Shown piece after piece: positions 37,640-47,599 of a DNA stretch of 64,000 bases. Position 1 is the first letter of the stretch; the number at the start of each line of letters is the position of its first letter. Position numbers and translations under genes: made by a program. Below the pieces are notes generated by a model, which was given only the letters and a program-made list of their open reading frames with translations, was not told the origin of the DNA and ran no database searches. Source of the stretch: Vicia villosa (Eukaryota > Streptophyta > Magnoliopsida > Fabales > Fabaceae); assembly GCF_029867415.1 (NCBI RefSeq), contig NC_081185.1, positions 131,015,848-131,079,847 of the forward strand, written 5' to 3'.

Positions 37640-37918
37640 TAACAATATCATCCACAACAATAAACAATAGTCCCTCACAATTTTTAGATTTTACATGTAG
37701 TTCTATTTTCTGTAATATGTATCAAGGCAACATTGTTATCCTTTATAATGTCCGCATTCATTAGGACTTGTAGGAGAAACCGTTTGTGCGTAGATTATCT
37801 AAAGAAATAAAATTCTTTCTTAATTATGGAATATACCTGACACTATTCAGTGTTCACATGTCACCATCGTCTATAGAAATTTTAATGTCTCATTCCACTA
37901 ATAGCATATGATTTATCA
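37640..37918 (-). pseudogene. Ty1/copia pol fragment (GAG-pre-integrase side), left of the Mutator element
   Basis: Minus-strand frames read YAISGM next to the junction, then SVRYIP, LRKNFISLDNLRTNGFSYK. This is the copia region between protease and integrase, with stops and shifts. It continues the same copia relic seen at 44554 onward; the Mutator-like element splits them. Confidence 0.7.
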
Positions 37919-38190
37919 GTTTTTTTTTAAAAAAATTCAGAAATAACAAGTATTTCAAAAATATTACACAAATGGCAACTTTTTTTAAAAAAATACACGT
38001 TGTCGCCAGGGGGGGTGGCGACAACATCTAGCCCATAATTTTGTCGCCAATGGGCCTGGCGAATGCATGCAGAAAACAGGTGTTGTCGCCAACCCCCCCC
38101 CCCCCCCCCCCGGCGACAACACCCCCCCTTTATTTTTTTTTCATTTTTTTTATATTATTTTTTTACCTATTATTTTTAGCTATATTTTTA
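37919..38190. repeat. Left terminal inverted repeat of the Mutator-like element with three dyads
   Basis: Pairs with 44265-44553. Dyads: TTGTCGCCAG..TGGCGACAAC at 38000-38025, a weaker TTGTCGCCAATGGGCCTGGCGAA at 38041-38063, and TTGTCGCC..GGCGACAACA at 38083-38121. The last has a run of 19 C between its arms. Outside the dyads the repeat is A/T-rich ('ttatattatttttttac'). Confidence 0.85.
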
Positions 38191-38339
38191 GTTTGGAAAA
38201 ATAGTATCGATAAATAAAAAAGTACCAAATACATTAACCATTAATCATAATTAAAAAAGTACATTAAAATTAAAAAAGTACATTAAAATTAAAAAAACAC
38301 AAAATACATTAATGATAATAATAAAATTTTTATTGACCG

Positions 38340-40666
38340 CCGCGTGGACCATGGTACGATCCACACTCAGGTTGTCTAATAGCTCGTGTCGAAGGTTCAC
38401 GAGTTGGGAGTGCTCCCATATTCCTGCGACGACGCCCCCTCTATTTGGTTCCTCTTGTGTTTGAGTCGACGGTCCCTCAATGCATTCCGGGTCTACAAAA
38501 TCTGTGAGCCGTCCTTGACCTCTAGAATTTCCTCTATAGGAAAGGCGGGTGCCCGCGGCGCCTTCAAAGCTTTGTCTTGGTGGGTTGAAATTTCTCCTAG
38601 TGGATGCGGCCTTGAAGTTTGGTCTTTGGAAGTTGGTGGTGGGTTTGGTTTGGTTAAAATACCCTGGTTGTTGTGGAGTATTGAAGTTCAATGGTTGGTT
38701 GGGGTATTGTGATGTTTGTTGGTCGAATGAGTTGTATGGCGGGTATTCTTCTTGTATGCCTATGTCGGGGGTAAGTGGTGGTGATCTGGAAGAGCTCGCC
38801 ATATTGAGTTCTTGGAAGCGTAGGTGGTGGGGTTGAGTTTGTGGTTGAGTTTGGAATGGTTGTTGGTGGTGGTATTGTTGGAATTGTTGTGGTTGTTGTT
38901 GGTAAATAGGTGTTTGTTGGTTTATTGGTTGTTGTTGGTAATTGGGTGGTTGTTGTTGTGGGTAATTTGGTTGTTAGAAATTTGGTGGTGGTTGTTGATG
39001 TTGGAAATATGGTGGCGGTTGTTATTGTTGGAAATTTTGTTGTTGTTGCTGTTGTTGGTGGAAAATATGTGGTTGTTGTTGTCCTCCAAAATATGGTTGT
39101 TGTGCTCGCAGGTCTGCCAAATAGAAAGGGTCAGACACAAACATTTCGGGATTTGTGACCGTTCTGTACCAGTTGACATATTCAGCCGTTGGTTTCATTT
39201 CGTCCGGCGCCACAGGAAATTGTAGGACAGTGGTGGAACGACGAGCCCATATTTTACGCTGCTCTTTAGCAAACGTCTTCCAATTTTCTACGTACCACTA
39301 TTGGCTAACCTTTTGCAGATGCCAAAGTGCCAAAGACTCAGGCTCAGGGGGGTCAGGGATACCTTGATGCATGCCGAATTGGAGCTTCACACGGTCACTT
39401 TGGTGCATCTCCACAGTGGTGAACCGTATGATGGGTGATTTTGCCGTCCAAATAACCGCCTCTCTAGGTTTGGGTACATGGTCCAGTTCCAAGTAAGGTC
39501 ACCAAATAAACTGCAACGAAAAAAACATTAATTTCAAATTATAGAAGATAGTTTATTTTACAAATATATTTAGAAGATGAAAATTTTTAGTGGTATTACA
39601 TCTTGGGGTCGTAGTCGATCCAATAGTTGGCAGTAAAAAATGATTTTGTTTACAGGCGTATTGGTGTAATCCAACCCAGTTGCATTAAACCTAAACAAAT
39701 TCAAAAATAAAAATCAATATAGTTACAATTAATAATAGAAAAAAATACACTCATTAAAATAAGATTATTAAGTTACCTTGACGCGTAAGGGAAGACATAA
39801 ATGTGCGGGTTTTCAGGGGCTAATACCGGCATTCTCCACCATCCCCATGCTTGTAGCAAGAATGCACATCCATTAAATGTACAACTATCCTTTGTTGCAC
39901 ATTTTCACAAGGAGCTATAGAGGTATGCCAACACCGCCGAACCCCAACTATACGTCTTAATTGCATCAATATCCTCAAGTAGACACAAGTACATAAAATT
40001 AACACTATTCCCCGTGCCTTCGGGAAATAGAAACCTACCAAATAACAACATAATATACATTCTAGTTTTTTATAGTTTACTTTCTTCGCTAGAAAACTGA
40101 TTCAACTTAAGGTCATCATAAGCTTGTTGAAGGCCAGCAAGCTTAATACCTTGGTCCCTACCTCTTTGTCGCCCCTCACCCTCTATTAAATCTACACCCA
40201 ACATTTCGACGCACAGAGCATTGGGTTATTGGACATTTCCAAACACAGCTTTTCCATTTATGTTGAGACCCAATAACATGTACACATCCTCTAGCGTGAC
40301 GGTACATTCACCCGTTGGAAGGTGAAAAGTATGAGTCTCGGGCCTCCAGTGCTCACATAATGCTAATATAAACTTAGTATCAATTGAGGTATGTATTAAA
40401 TTCATTAGCTTCCCAAATCTCGCACGTTCAACATAAGACACAATCCAAGGGTCGGGAGCATTCATCGGTTTCGCACGGGTCCTAAGTCTCGTGAAATCCT
40501 ATAAAAAAATGATGAACCATAAGTATTTGAATGTTTGAAATTAGTAAACTTAATTAAAAAAATTAAATGTTTAGACCATAAATAAATTGAATTTACTCAA
40601 ACTTACGTATTCGGCGATGTTTGCTATGGTTCCTCGATGCTCTTGACCCATAGTTAGCAGAGACAT
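38340..40666 (-). pseudogene. PMD protein gene inside the Mutator-like element, broken
   Basis: Minus strand. Exon 1 40666-40607 (starts MSLLTMGQEHRG, ends IAEY), donor GTAAGT. Exon 2 starts at 40498 (DFTRLRTRAKPMNAPDPWIV) and carries the PMD core: FGKLMNLIHTSIDTKF, LALCEHWRPETHTFHLP, GECTVTLEDVYMLLGLNING. It hits a TAA about 30 bases after KAVFG (near 40230). Further downstream PMD sequence is still readable: FLFPEGTGNSVNFMYL, then a TGA at the SL*KCATKDSC point, WWRMPVLAPENP, an exon with NATGLDYTNTPVNKI, and LELDHVPKPREAVIW. The C-terminal part (39210-38340) is low-complexity: Gln/Asn-rich, then RGNSRGQGRLTDFVDPECIE. At least three in-frame stops make it non-functional. It is divergent from mudrA with about 550 bp between starts. 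Confidence 0.75.
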
Positions 40667-40830
40667 GTTTGCAGGAGTTATAAACTAGTTGCTCTGATGA
40701 AAGTTGTTTGGTGATGATGAAAATGAACAAGTTTGGGGTCCTATTTATAGCCAAAAGAAACACAATTAAAACACATAGCAAAGTGTGACAAGACAAGTGC
40801 ATGCAATGGTTGAACATTTGCCTCGAAGCA

Positions 40831-40940
40831 AGTCGCCACCCCCATTGGCGACAACACTCCTTTTATCAATGTAGTCGCCACCCCCATTGGCAACAACTCT
40901 TAAAAAACAATGTTGTCGCCACCCCCATTGGCGACTTCCA
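40831..40940. promoter_or_regulatory. Central cluster of three GTCGCC dyads in a divergent promoter
   Basis: Three copies of GTCGCCACCCCCATTGGCGAC-like dyads: AGTCGCCACCCCCATTGGCG at 40831-40850 and on, a second at about 40872-40896 with one changed base (GGCAAC), and a third at about 40913-40936. They lie between the start of the PMD gene (40666, minus) and that of mudrA (41215, plus). The same dyads occur three times in each terminal repeat. A shared binding protein is an inference. Confidence 0.7.
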
Positions 40941-41214
40941 TAAATGCATAGGTGTGTAAGAGATTCCCTAGCCTGCATGCATGCTTGTGTAAGAGGTGAC
41001 CACGAGATTTTATTGTGGCATGCATTAGTCTTGTCATGTTTGATTCTTGCATGTATTATTGCATGTATTCTTGCATGTATTACAAATATATGAACCACTT
41101 CACAAATTTTTACAACACATTTCTCCCAAACATTTCTTCGTTCACAGATAAACTTCACAAACATTTCTCCCAGATATTTCTCACAAATACCTTTCACAAA
41201 TACCTATCAAAATT

Positions 41215-43599
41215 ATGGCATCCACCCCGCAATACAAAGTTCGTGTTCACATGAACGGTGAGACTTACCACTGTGACACAAATGGTTTTCTATTTAGAAA
41301 CACTAACGCAACACGTTTTGCTCTAAATAGAAAAGCAGATTTCTCTTATTTAAAAAAGAAAATCGAATCCAAAATTAGAGAACCAGTCTCTCAAATATTT
41401 TACCAACAACCCTTAGTCGAACCTAACAACTCGGTCAAGTTTTATCAATCACAGATACAAACTGACATAGAGGTTCAAAACATGTTCCTTACCCATGAGT
41501 ATTATGGTTATGATTATCTTGAGCTGTACATTGTGGTTGAACAAATTATTCCGTCGCAAAATATCCAGTCACAAGTAATTGATCCTGTTGTTGATGACGA
41601 ACAACAACCCGAAGATGTCATCGATGAAGAAACTAAAATAGAAGATGTCGTTGATGAGTTGGTGAACCGTGATTCCGAAGATGACGAACAAGTTCCAGTA
41701 CCTGATACACATGCATATTCACCTCCAGCGCATTTCACAACACTTAATTTAGGAGAGGATGAGCCATCGTCTGATATGTTCTACAATCCATATATGAGGT
41801 CAGACGAGGAATTAAAAGAGGGTGACACGTTTCGTTCGAAGGATGATTGTATGCTAGCTATAAAAAACTGGCACTTAGCAAATTGTGTAGATTTTAAAGC
41901 TGGTCGCTCAAATCCAGAGAGAGTCTCTATTTTGTGTAGAAACCCGGAGTGTGGATATATGCTGAAGGCATCATTTAGGAAGAAATTTAATGCGTGGGTG
42001 ATACGTTCGATTTCTCAAGGCCACACTTGCGTCAACACAAATATGGCGCAAGATCATCAGAAACTAAGTCATGACATGATATGTCATACCATCATTCCTC
42101 TCGTCGAAACTGACCCATCACTGAAGGTGAAGACAATTATTTCCCATTGCGTTTCTGTGTTCAAATACAGACCTTCATACAGAAAGGCTTGGTTAGCGAA
42201 GCAGGAAGCAATTGAAAAAGTCTACGGCAACTGGGAGGAATCATACCAACAACTTCCTCGCTACCTGGCTGCACTGCAATTGTATTCACCTGGGACTGTT
42301 ACTATATTGGAGACACTGCCGGCACAATCCCAAGACGGAACCCTTCTCGAAGGTAATGGAATCTTCCATAGAATTTTCTGGGCGTTTCGACCATGCATCA
42401 TCGATTTTGGTTTTTGCAAGCCGATTATTCAAATTGATGGAACCTGGTTGTATGGGAAATACAAGGGAACATTGCTGATGGCGGTCGCGCAAGATGGAAA
42501 CATCAACATTTTTCCAATAGCCTTTGCTCTGGTAGAAGGAGAAACAGCTGCTGCTTGGAGTTTCTTTCTTAAGAATCTCCGAGCTAGAGTTGCTCCACAA
42601 TCTAATCTTTGTTTGATTTCGGACAGACACACTTCTATTGACAGTGCATACAACAATCCAGAAAATGGTTGGCATAACCCCCCGTCTAAGCATGTCTACT
42701 GTATTAGGCATATCGCACAAAATTTTATGAGAGAGATCAAAGATAAATTTTTGAAGAACCACTTGGTGAACGCGGGGTATGCCTTAAACCAACTTGGATT
42801 TCAATACTACCGCAGAGAAATAGCGTTGTCAAATCCAGATGCAGGGAGGTGGATTGACAACATTGACAGAGCGAGATGGACTAGGTCATACGACGATGGG
42901 GCTAGGTGGGGCCACATGACTACAAATCTTGTGGAATCAATGAACGGGGTTTTCAAAGACATACGAAACCTACCTGTAACTGCTTTGGTTAGTGCTACGT
43001 ATTTTCGGATGGCAACTTTGTTCGCCACAAGAGGTAAGCGGTGGAATTCAGTGTTACAAACACAACAGATATACAGCGATGTCTGCATGAAATATATATA
43101 ACAAGAATCTGCCAAGGGGAACACTCATCGAGTGACAGAGTTCGACCGCGGCCACACCTTCAGTGTAAAAGAAACAATTGACCACAACCAGGGGCTGCCA
43201 CGACAATAGTATCGCGTCTCAATCCCAGATCGTTGGTGCGACTGTGGCCAATTTCAAGCCTATCGCATGCCTTGCTCCCATGTCATTGCAGCATGTTCAC
43301 ATACTCACTTTGATGCGTTATCTTTGGTATCCGAAATTTACAACGTATCAACGTTGCTCAACGTATACGACAATTACTTTCCGGTGATAGCGATGGAGGC
43401 ATATTGGCCTGTGTACGAGGGGGAAACAGTTAGGCATAACGATTTAATGCGTCGGAATAAAAGCGGTCGACCAAACAACAGGCGTATTAGAACCGAAATG
43501 GATGCCACTGAAAAAATGCAGAGGAAGTGTAGTATATGTCGTGAGGTAGGACATAATAGGAACAAATGTCCCAATCGTGGATCTAGCTCCACAACATAG
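41215..43599 (+). pseudogene. mudrA-like: MudrA-type transposase with two nonsense codons
   Basis: One frame of 794 codons. Residues 1-105 look like a ubiquitin/PB1-like start (YKVRVHMNGETYHCD). About 200-270 is the MuDR DNA-binding domain (GDTFRSKDDCMLAIKNWHLA, CRNPECGYMLKASF). From about 400 is the MULE transposase core with DDE residues: IDGTWLYGKYKGTLL (first Asp), LISDRHTSID (second Asp), and TTNLVESMNGVFK (Glu). The C-terminal part has the SWIM zinc finger CDCGQFQAYRMPCSH and a CCHC knuckle CSICREVGHNRNKC. Two stops interrupt the frame: TAA at 43099-43101 and TAG at 43207-43209. The catalytic core lies upstream of the first stop, so a 628-aa truncated protein without SWIM and knuckle could still be made. 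The ATG follows a leader of about 550 bp containing the dyad cluster. Confidence 0.9.
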
Positions 43600-43766
43600 T
43601 TTTTAGGTGCAATGATATTTGTAATTTATTTTTTCAATGAAATGGACTTTTTTTCATTAATTAGATGGGTTACAACAACACAACAAACAACAAACACTAG
43701 GACTAGAAATAAATTTTTACCGAACAACACAACAACACAACAAACAACACAACAAACAATTAAAAT

Positions 43767-44205
43767 CTAGGAAATTATAGCGGTTAAAACAATGTCATCT
43801 GTTCCGTCCATTATTTGTTCAGTATCAAGGTCGGTTTTCACATCAACCCACCAACGGATCGTCTCTCCGGTCCTAAGCGACACCCTTGTTCTAAGCCTCT
43901 GAATCCTTTTTATTTTTTCCCCAGGACTGTACTCCCCTTCTAACTGTGCCATCAGAGTCCGCTTCAGGTTGTTGAAGTCGCGGATGTTCCAAAACGTCAC
44001 CGCCATAGGGGGTTTGACCGGTGAAAAAATTACATGACCATAACATCTCTTGTATTCCGGCGCCGACACAGGACGGCTGGATGATGTTCATTGCCATGAT
44101 TGCGGCCTTATGCGAGACATGATCAATAATGTGAAGTGAAAATGGAAAAATTGAAGGAGAAAATAATGAAGATTGATTGCATGATGAGCTGCTATATATA
44201 GGCAA
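43767..44205 (-). other. Small third ORF of the Mutator-like element
   Basis: Minus frame reading APEYKRCYGHVIFSPVKPPM, FWNIRDFNNLKRTLMAQLEG, GEKIKRIQRLRTRVSLRTGE and a C-terminus DVKTDLDTEQIMDGTDDIVL, stopping at 43767. It has no ATG at its open start (44069 is GTG). An overlapping frame from 44205 or 44110 begins MAMNIIQPSCVGAGIQEM, so a single frameshift or an intron probably links them. I do not recognise the family. Position near the right inverted repeat, opposite mudrA, is like that of mudrB in maize MuDR, but there is no visible sequence relation. Confidence 0.45.
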
Positions 44206-44216
44206 AAATATTAGGT

Positions 44217-44553
44217 GTTGTCGCCACCCAAGGAGGCGACCGGGACAGCTGGATGCAGCTAAAAAAAATAATAAAAAAATAGAAAAAAAAACTAGCTAAA
44301 AAAATAATATAAAAAATTGAAAAAAAATAAATAAAGGGGAGGTGTTGTCGCCAGGGGGTGGCGACAACATTAAGCAATTGAACATGGTCGCCAGGCCCAA
44401 TGGCGAATTCTTTGTAAAAGGAGTGTTGTCGCCACCCCCCCTGGCGACAACGTGTTAAATTTATAAAAAAAATGGCCATTTGTGTAATATTTTTGAAAAA
44501 CTTGTTATTTTTGGAATTTTTTAAAAAAAAACTGGTTATTCAAAAAAAAATTC
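44217..44553. repeat. Right terminal inverted repeat of the Mutator-like element with dyads
   Basis: The repeat proper is about 44265-44553 and mirrors 37919-38190. Dyads: TTGTCGCCAGGGGGTGGCGA at 44345-44364 and on, GGTCGCCAGGCCCAATGGCG at about 44387-44406, and TTGTCGCCACCCCCCCTGGC at 44427-44446 and on. A fourth, imperfect copy (about 44219-44240) lies just inside, upstream of the small ORF. Confidence 0.85.
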
Positions 44554-45060
44554 GATTTATCATCACCCAAATAAATAAATTCAAAATTATATAACCTAAA
44601 TGTGGTTAACCTCTCTCGGTGCAATGTCATGTGGTAATAGCATCCAAAGTAAAAAATCCACACTTTTGTGAACTTTTTAGATGAAACACAAAATAGATCT
44701 CCTTCACTATAAGAATCATTGGTTTGGACCACGTACGCAGAACTTGATGGGTCTTTTTTTTTTTTTTGTAGATAATCCCTCATTCAATATTCTATTTGTT
44801 TGCAACCAGAACACTCCTTTGTTTTTGCGTTTTTAGATTTGGACCTCTTCTTGAACTTATTTTTACCTTTTTTTTCCTCACAAGATCCTGACCCTCATTC
44901 ACATACAAACATTCACCTTGATTTCTCTCCTCTACGCTTTTCACATACAAACATTCACCTTCATTTTCCTCCTCTACGCTTTGTCTCCTTCAAGAATGAG
45001 ACAAGAGTGTAGCAATATTTACATTGTGGTTGATAGTGTCTTTCTTATAGATAAGAGTGG
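44554..45060 (-). pseudogene. Ty1/copia gag-protease fragment, right of the Mutator element
   Basis: Minus strand: a decayed zinc-knuckle part (KECSGCKQIEY) near 44790-44840 is followed by SSSAYVVQTNDSYSEGDL and FYFGCYYHMTLHRERLTTFR. The latter is the copia protease site region with the catalytic DSG changed to YFG. It then reads YLGDDKS exactly up to the Mutator junction. The reading carries on at 37918 with YAISG. Stops upstream make it a relic. Confidence 0.75.
44899..44982. repeat. 42-bp tandem duplication
   Basis: Two adjacent units (44899-44940 and 44941-44982), each starting TCACATACAAACATTCACCT and ending CTCTACGCTTT, differ at few bases. They lie in the decayed gag part of the copia relic. 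Confidence 0.9.
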
Positions 45061-45741
45061 TCACCATGTAGTCGTAAAAACAACATAATTGTCTTGTCTT
45101 CATCATCAACCAAGCCTAATTAGGTGAGTGTTTATATTGGTAAAGATACACGATGGATCTGATTTAGTTTCACATATCACCTTATGTAAACCTTAATGAG
45201 TCAATATATCTTTAACCATCCTTTTCCATAATTCAAAATTGTACGTTCCACCAAAGCTTGTCACCTCGAATTTTTCACCAAAGTTAATTGTCATTTGACA
45301 CCAATCATGAGAACAATGACTAGTAACAAAAGAGTAAATAAAAACGTAAATAAAAAACAATGAGCACAATCATTGTTGTTCACTTAAGTGTACTTACATT
45401 CGCGACTATAAAACAGTTTGGTAAATTAGTAGGATGTCATGGTTTGAACCTTATAATTTAATATTTCTGCATAACTATCAATTTAGCTGGCTTAACGCGG
45501 TTACTAAGAGACAAATTTATATCGAAAATGTGGATTTGTTGAAAGTGTTATTTTTTGCTTGGAAATTGTTTTTAGTAATAGAATTCCTTAAAAAAAATAA
45601 CCCTGCCATCATTGAATTTTAAATTTAGATTTTTATATTTGCATTGGCAATTGTACGATAATCCAATAATCAATCAAAGCCTTGTTTTTTGATTCTCAGT
45701 TTTTTTTTGGTTTATGGCTCTCTTTTTTTAGGAGTTTGATG
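45061..45741. other. Intergenic stretch, no feature seen
   Basis: AT-rich, likely further copia decay on the minus strand, but no motif is clear. Confidence 0.4.
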
Positions 45742-45749
45742 CGTATTAG

Positions 45750-46285
45750 TAGGGGTGGCAAAACGGGCCGGGGCCCGCCGGGCCGCCCGCGCACCCGCCA
45801 AAAATTGGCGGGTTGGGTTGGGATTTTAGGCTCGCCGCTCTCCAAAGCCCGCCCCGCCAAAACCCGCCGCCCGCCATACCCGCCCCGCCAAAGCCCGCCG
45901 CTCGCCAAAACCCGCTCCTTCTCCAAAACTCACTCTTTTTTTAGTTAATTCTAGTAATTGTAATTCTTGATGGTTTATTTTATATATTTATTTATAAATA
46001 TATGTAATATTTTTTAGAGTAAATTTGTTAAAAAATTACTTTTATAAAAAATTGTTTTAAAAAATAAGTGAAAAGTTTAATTCAAAGGTAAAAAAAGCAT
46101 ATTAATCTATTAAAAAAATATAAATAAAAATAGGCGGGTAAGCCCGCCGCCCGCCAACCCGCCATCTTGGCGGGGCGGGCATGATTTTGATGCCCATTTT
46201 ACTTGGCGGGCATGCCCGCCCCGCTCGTTTTTTGGCGGGCATAAGGCGGGGCGGGCGGGGCAGGCGGCCCGTTTTGCCACCCCTA
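45750..46285. mobile_element. hAT-type non-autonomous element with GC-rich arms
   Basis: Ends TAGGGGTGGCAAAACGGGCC and its reverse complement, with a perfect 8-bp duplication CGTATTAG (45742-45749, 46286-46293). Both arms are dense in 'cccgccaa' / 'ttggcggg' words (strongly GC-rich), with a roughly 190-bp AT-rich middle. The frames across the arms (Pro/Arg-rich) are not genes. Confidence 0.9.
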
Positions 46286-46298
46286 CGTATTAGTAGTA

Positions 46299-46489
46299 CT
46301 CCCTCCGTCCCATAATGATTTAATTTATTAGGTCATTTCACATATATTAAGAATAGTGTGTAAAAGTAAGAGAGAAAATCATATTTTTACTATAGGATAA
46401 AATTGAAAAAAGTATATTGAAAATTAAAATGGATCATTTATTTTAAGACACTATTTTATTTCAAATAGATCATTCATTATAAGACAGAG
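46299..46489. mobile_element. Stowaway-like MITE
   Basis: CTCCCTCCGTCCCATAATGA at the left; the right end is eroded ('ataagacagag' before TA at 46490-46491). TA at 46297-46298. The body differs from the other Stowaway copies, so it is another subfamily. It begins 5 bp after the hAT element's target duplication. Confidence 0.6.
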
Positions 46490-46491
46490 TA

Positions 46492-47599
46492 GTTTTTTAA
46501 AATACATGCGCAATTATTTTGGAGAATTATATCCAGCACCCAATACATATGCACATGATATTCACCAATCATTTGAAATGATTATGTTTTTTACAATTAA
46601 AAAATATTAAAATTTTTGATATTTTTGTGTTATATTTGTTTTTTCAAAAATATAGTATAAAATTATAAATTATAGAAAAAATAATGGTTTTATAGGTTTT
46701 TTCGAAATTTTAAAATTAAACTAAAATTTTAGAAAAATATTTGGTTTTATATTGAATTTTTCAAAGAACCGGTATAAAATATTGGAATGTAGAGGTATAC
46801 CAAATTTTTTGAAAATTTTAATAGACTATTTTTTAACAATTATTTATGAAACACAAAGTTAATTAATACTATCTGATAAATGTGTTATGTTATAGAATGC
46901 CATCGTTTTTTCCAATCGTTTATGTAATATAGGGTGTGTAGTAGTTTTTGATAAATTCTATAGGCTACTTTTTTGTAATTATTTAAAAAAATCACAAAAT
47001 TAATACAATTGAACTTTTTTGATAAATTATATTTGTATTTTACGAGTGTCTGAATTTATTGAAAAAAATGGTATATATCGAATATCTTTTTCAAAAACTT
47101 ATTATTTTAAAGGAGTTTTTTTTTTATAGATATAAACTAGCATAAAATATAAAAATTTCAAAATAATATGTGGGTGTTAGGTACATGCGGGAGAGGGTGT
47201 GATATATAATTCTCATCATTTTGTGGCCGAACTATTTGTGGTAAGCTCTTACATGTTGGGGTAGCTCTCATTTGGTTTTGTTTAGAAAAATATGCTTGGC
47301 ACCCGCACACTTGATCATGATACCCCACATATTTCAATAAATTCAAAACTACCTCTCTCAAAATTTATATTTTTTGAAAAAATTTTATTCTAAAAAAAGT
47401 TAAAATGCGAGAAATTCGATATGTGTTTTTACCAGAGTATGCAAAATATCTTGTGCGTAGTTATGATTTATCGAAAATTTCAAAAATTTTGTATACTAGA
47501 TATTCCCCCACCTCTTAAAATATGATGGTGATATTTTTGTACAATTATGATTGTCTCGACATTTTTGTGGGGTTATGATTGTATCGACACTTTTGTGTA
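46492..47599. other. AT-rich stretch, no gene
   Basis: Repeated 'aaattttgaaaattt' words and no coding pattern. Parts of 47160-47580 resemble retrotransposon LTR sequence but carry no diagnostic ends. Confidence 0.4.

Larger units (their letters stand above)
37919..44553. mobile_element. Mutator-like element (6.6 kb) carrying mudrA, a PMD gene and a small ORF
   Basis: A perfect 9-bp target duplication GATTTATCA (37910-37918 and 44554-44562) brackets the element. Its ends are long inverted repeats of roughly 270-290 bp (about 37919-38190 and 44265-44553) that share TTCAGAAATAACAAG / TTCCAAAAATAACAAG, AATATTACACAAATGGC and three GTCGCC..GGCGAC dyads each. Inside are a + strand mudrA-type transposase, a divergently oriented PMD gene, and a minus-strand small ORF near the right end. 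The exact duplication implies a fairly recent jump, yet transposase and PMD genes both carry nonsense codons, so it was probably moved in trans or decayed after insertion. It sits 445 bp past the end of SSL copy 3. Confidence 0.9.

Noticed and set aside
38549..39225. Plus-strand frames with long Leu/Val/Trp runs
   Set aside because: They are the antisense of the Gln/Asn-rich low-complexity tail of the PMD gene on the minus strand.
40831..40940. Regularly spaced palindromes that could be mistaken for a CRISPR array
   Set aside because: Only three copies, palindromic dyads repeated in the element's ends, plant genome context, no cas genes.
42286..42762. 158-codon minus-strand ORF
   Set aside because: Antisense shadow of the mudrA core.
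45682..45948. Pro/Arg-rich frames on both strands
   Set aside because: They lie in the GC-rich word-repeat arm of a hAT miniature element and follow its CCCGCC repeats.
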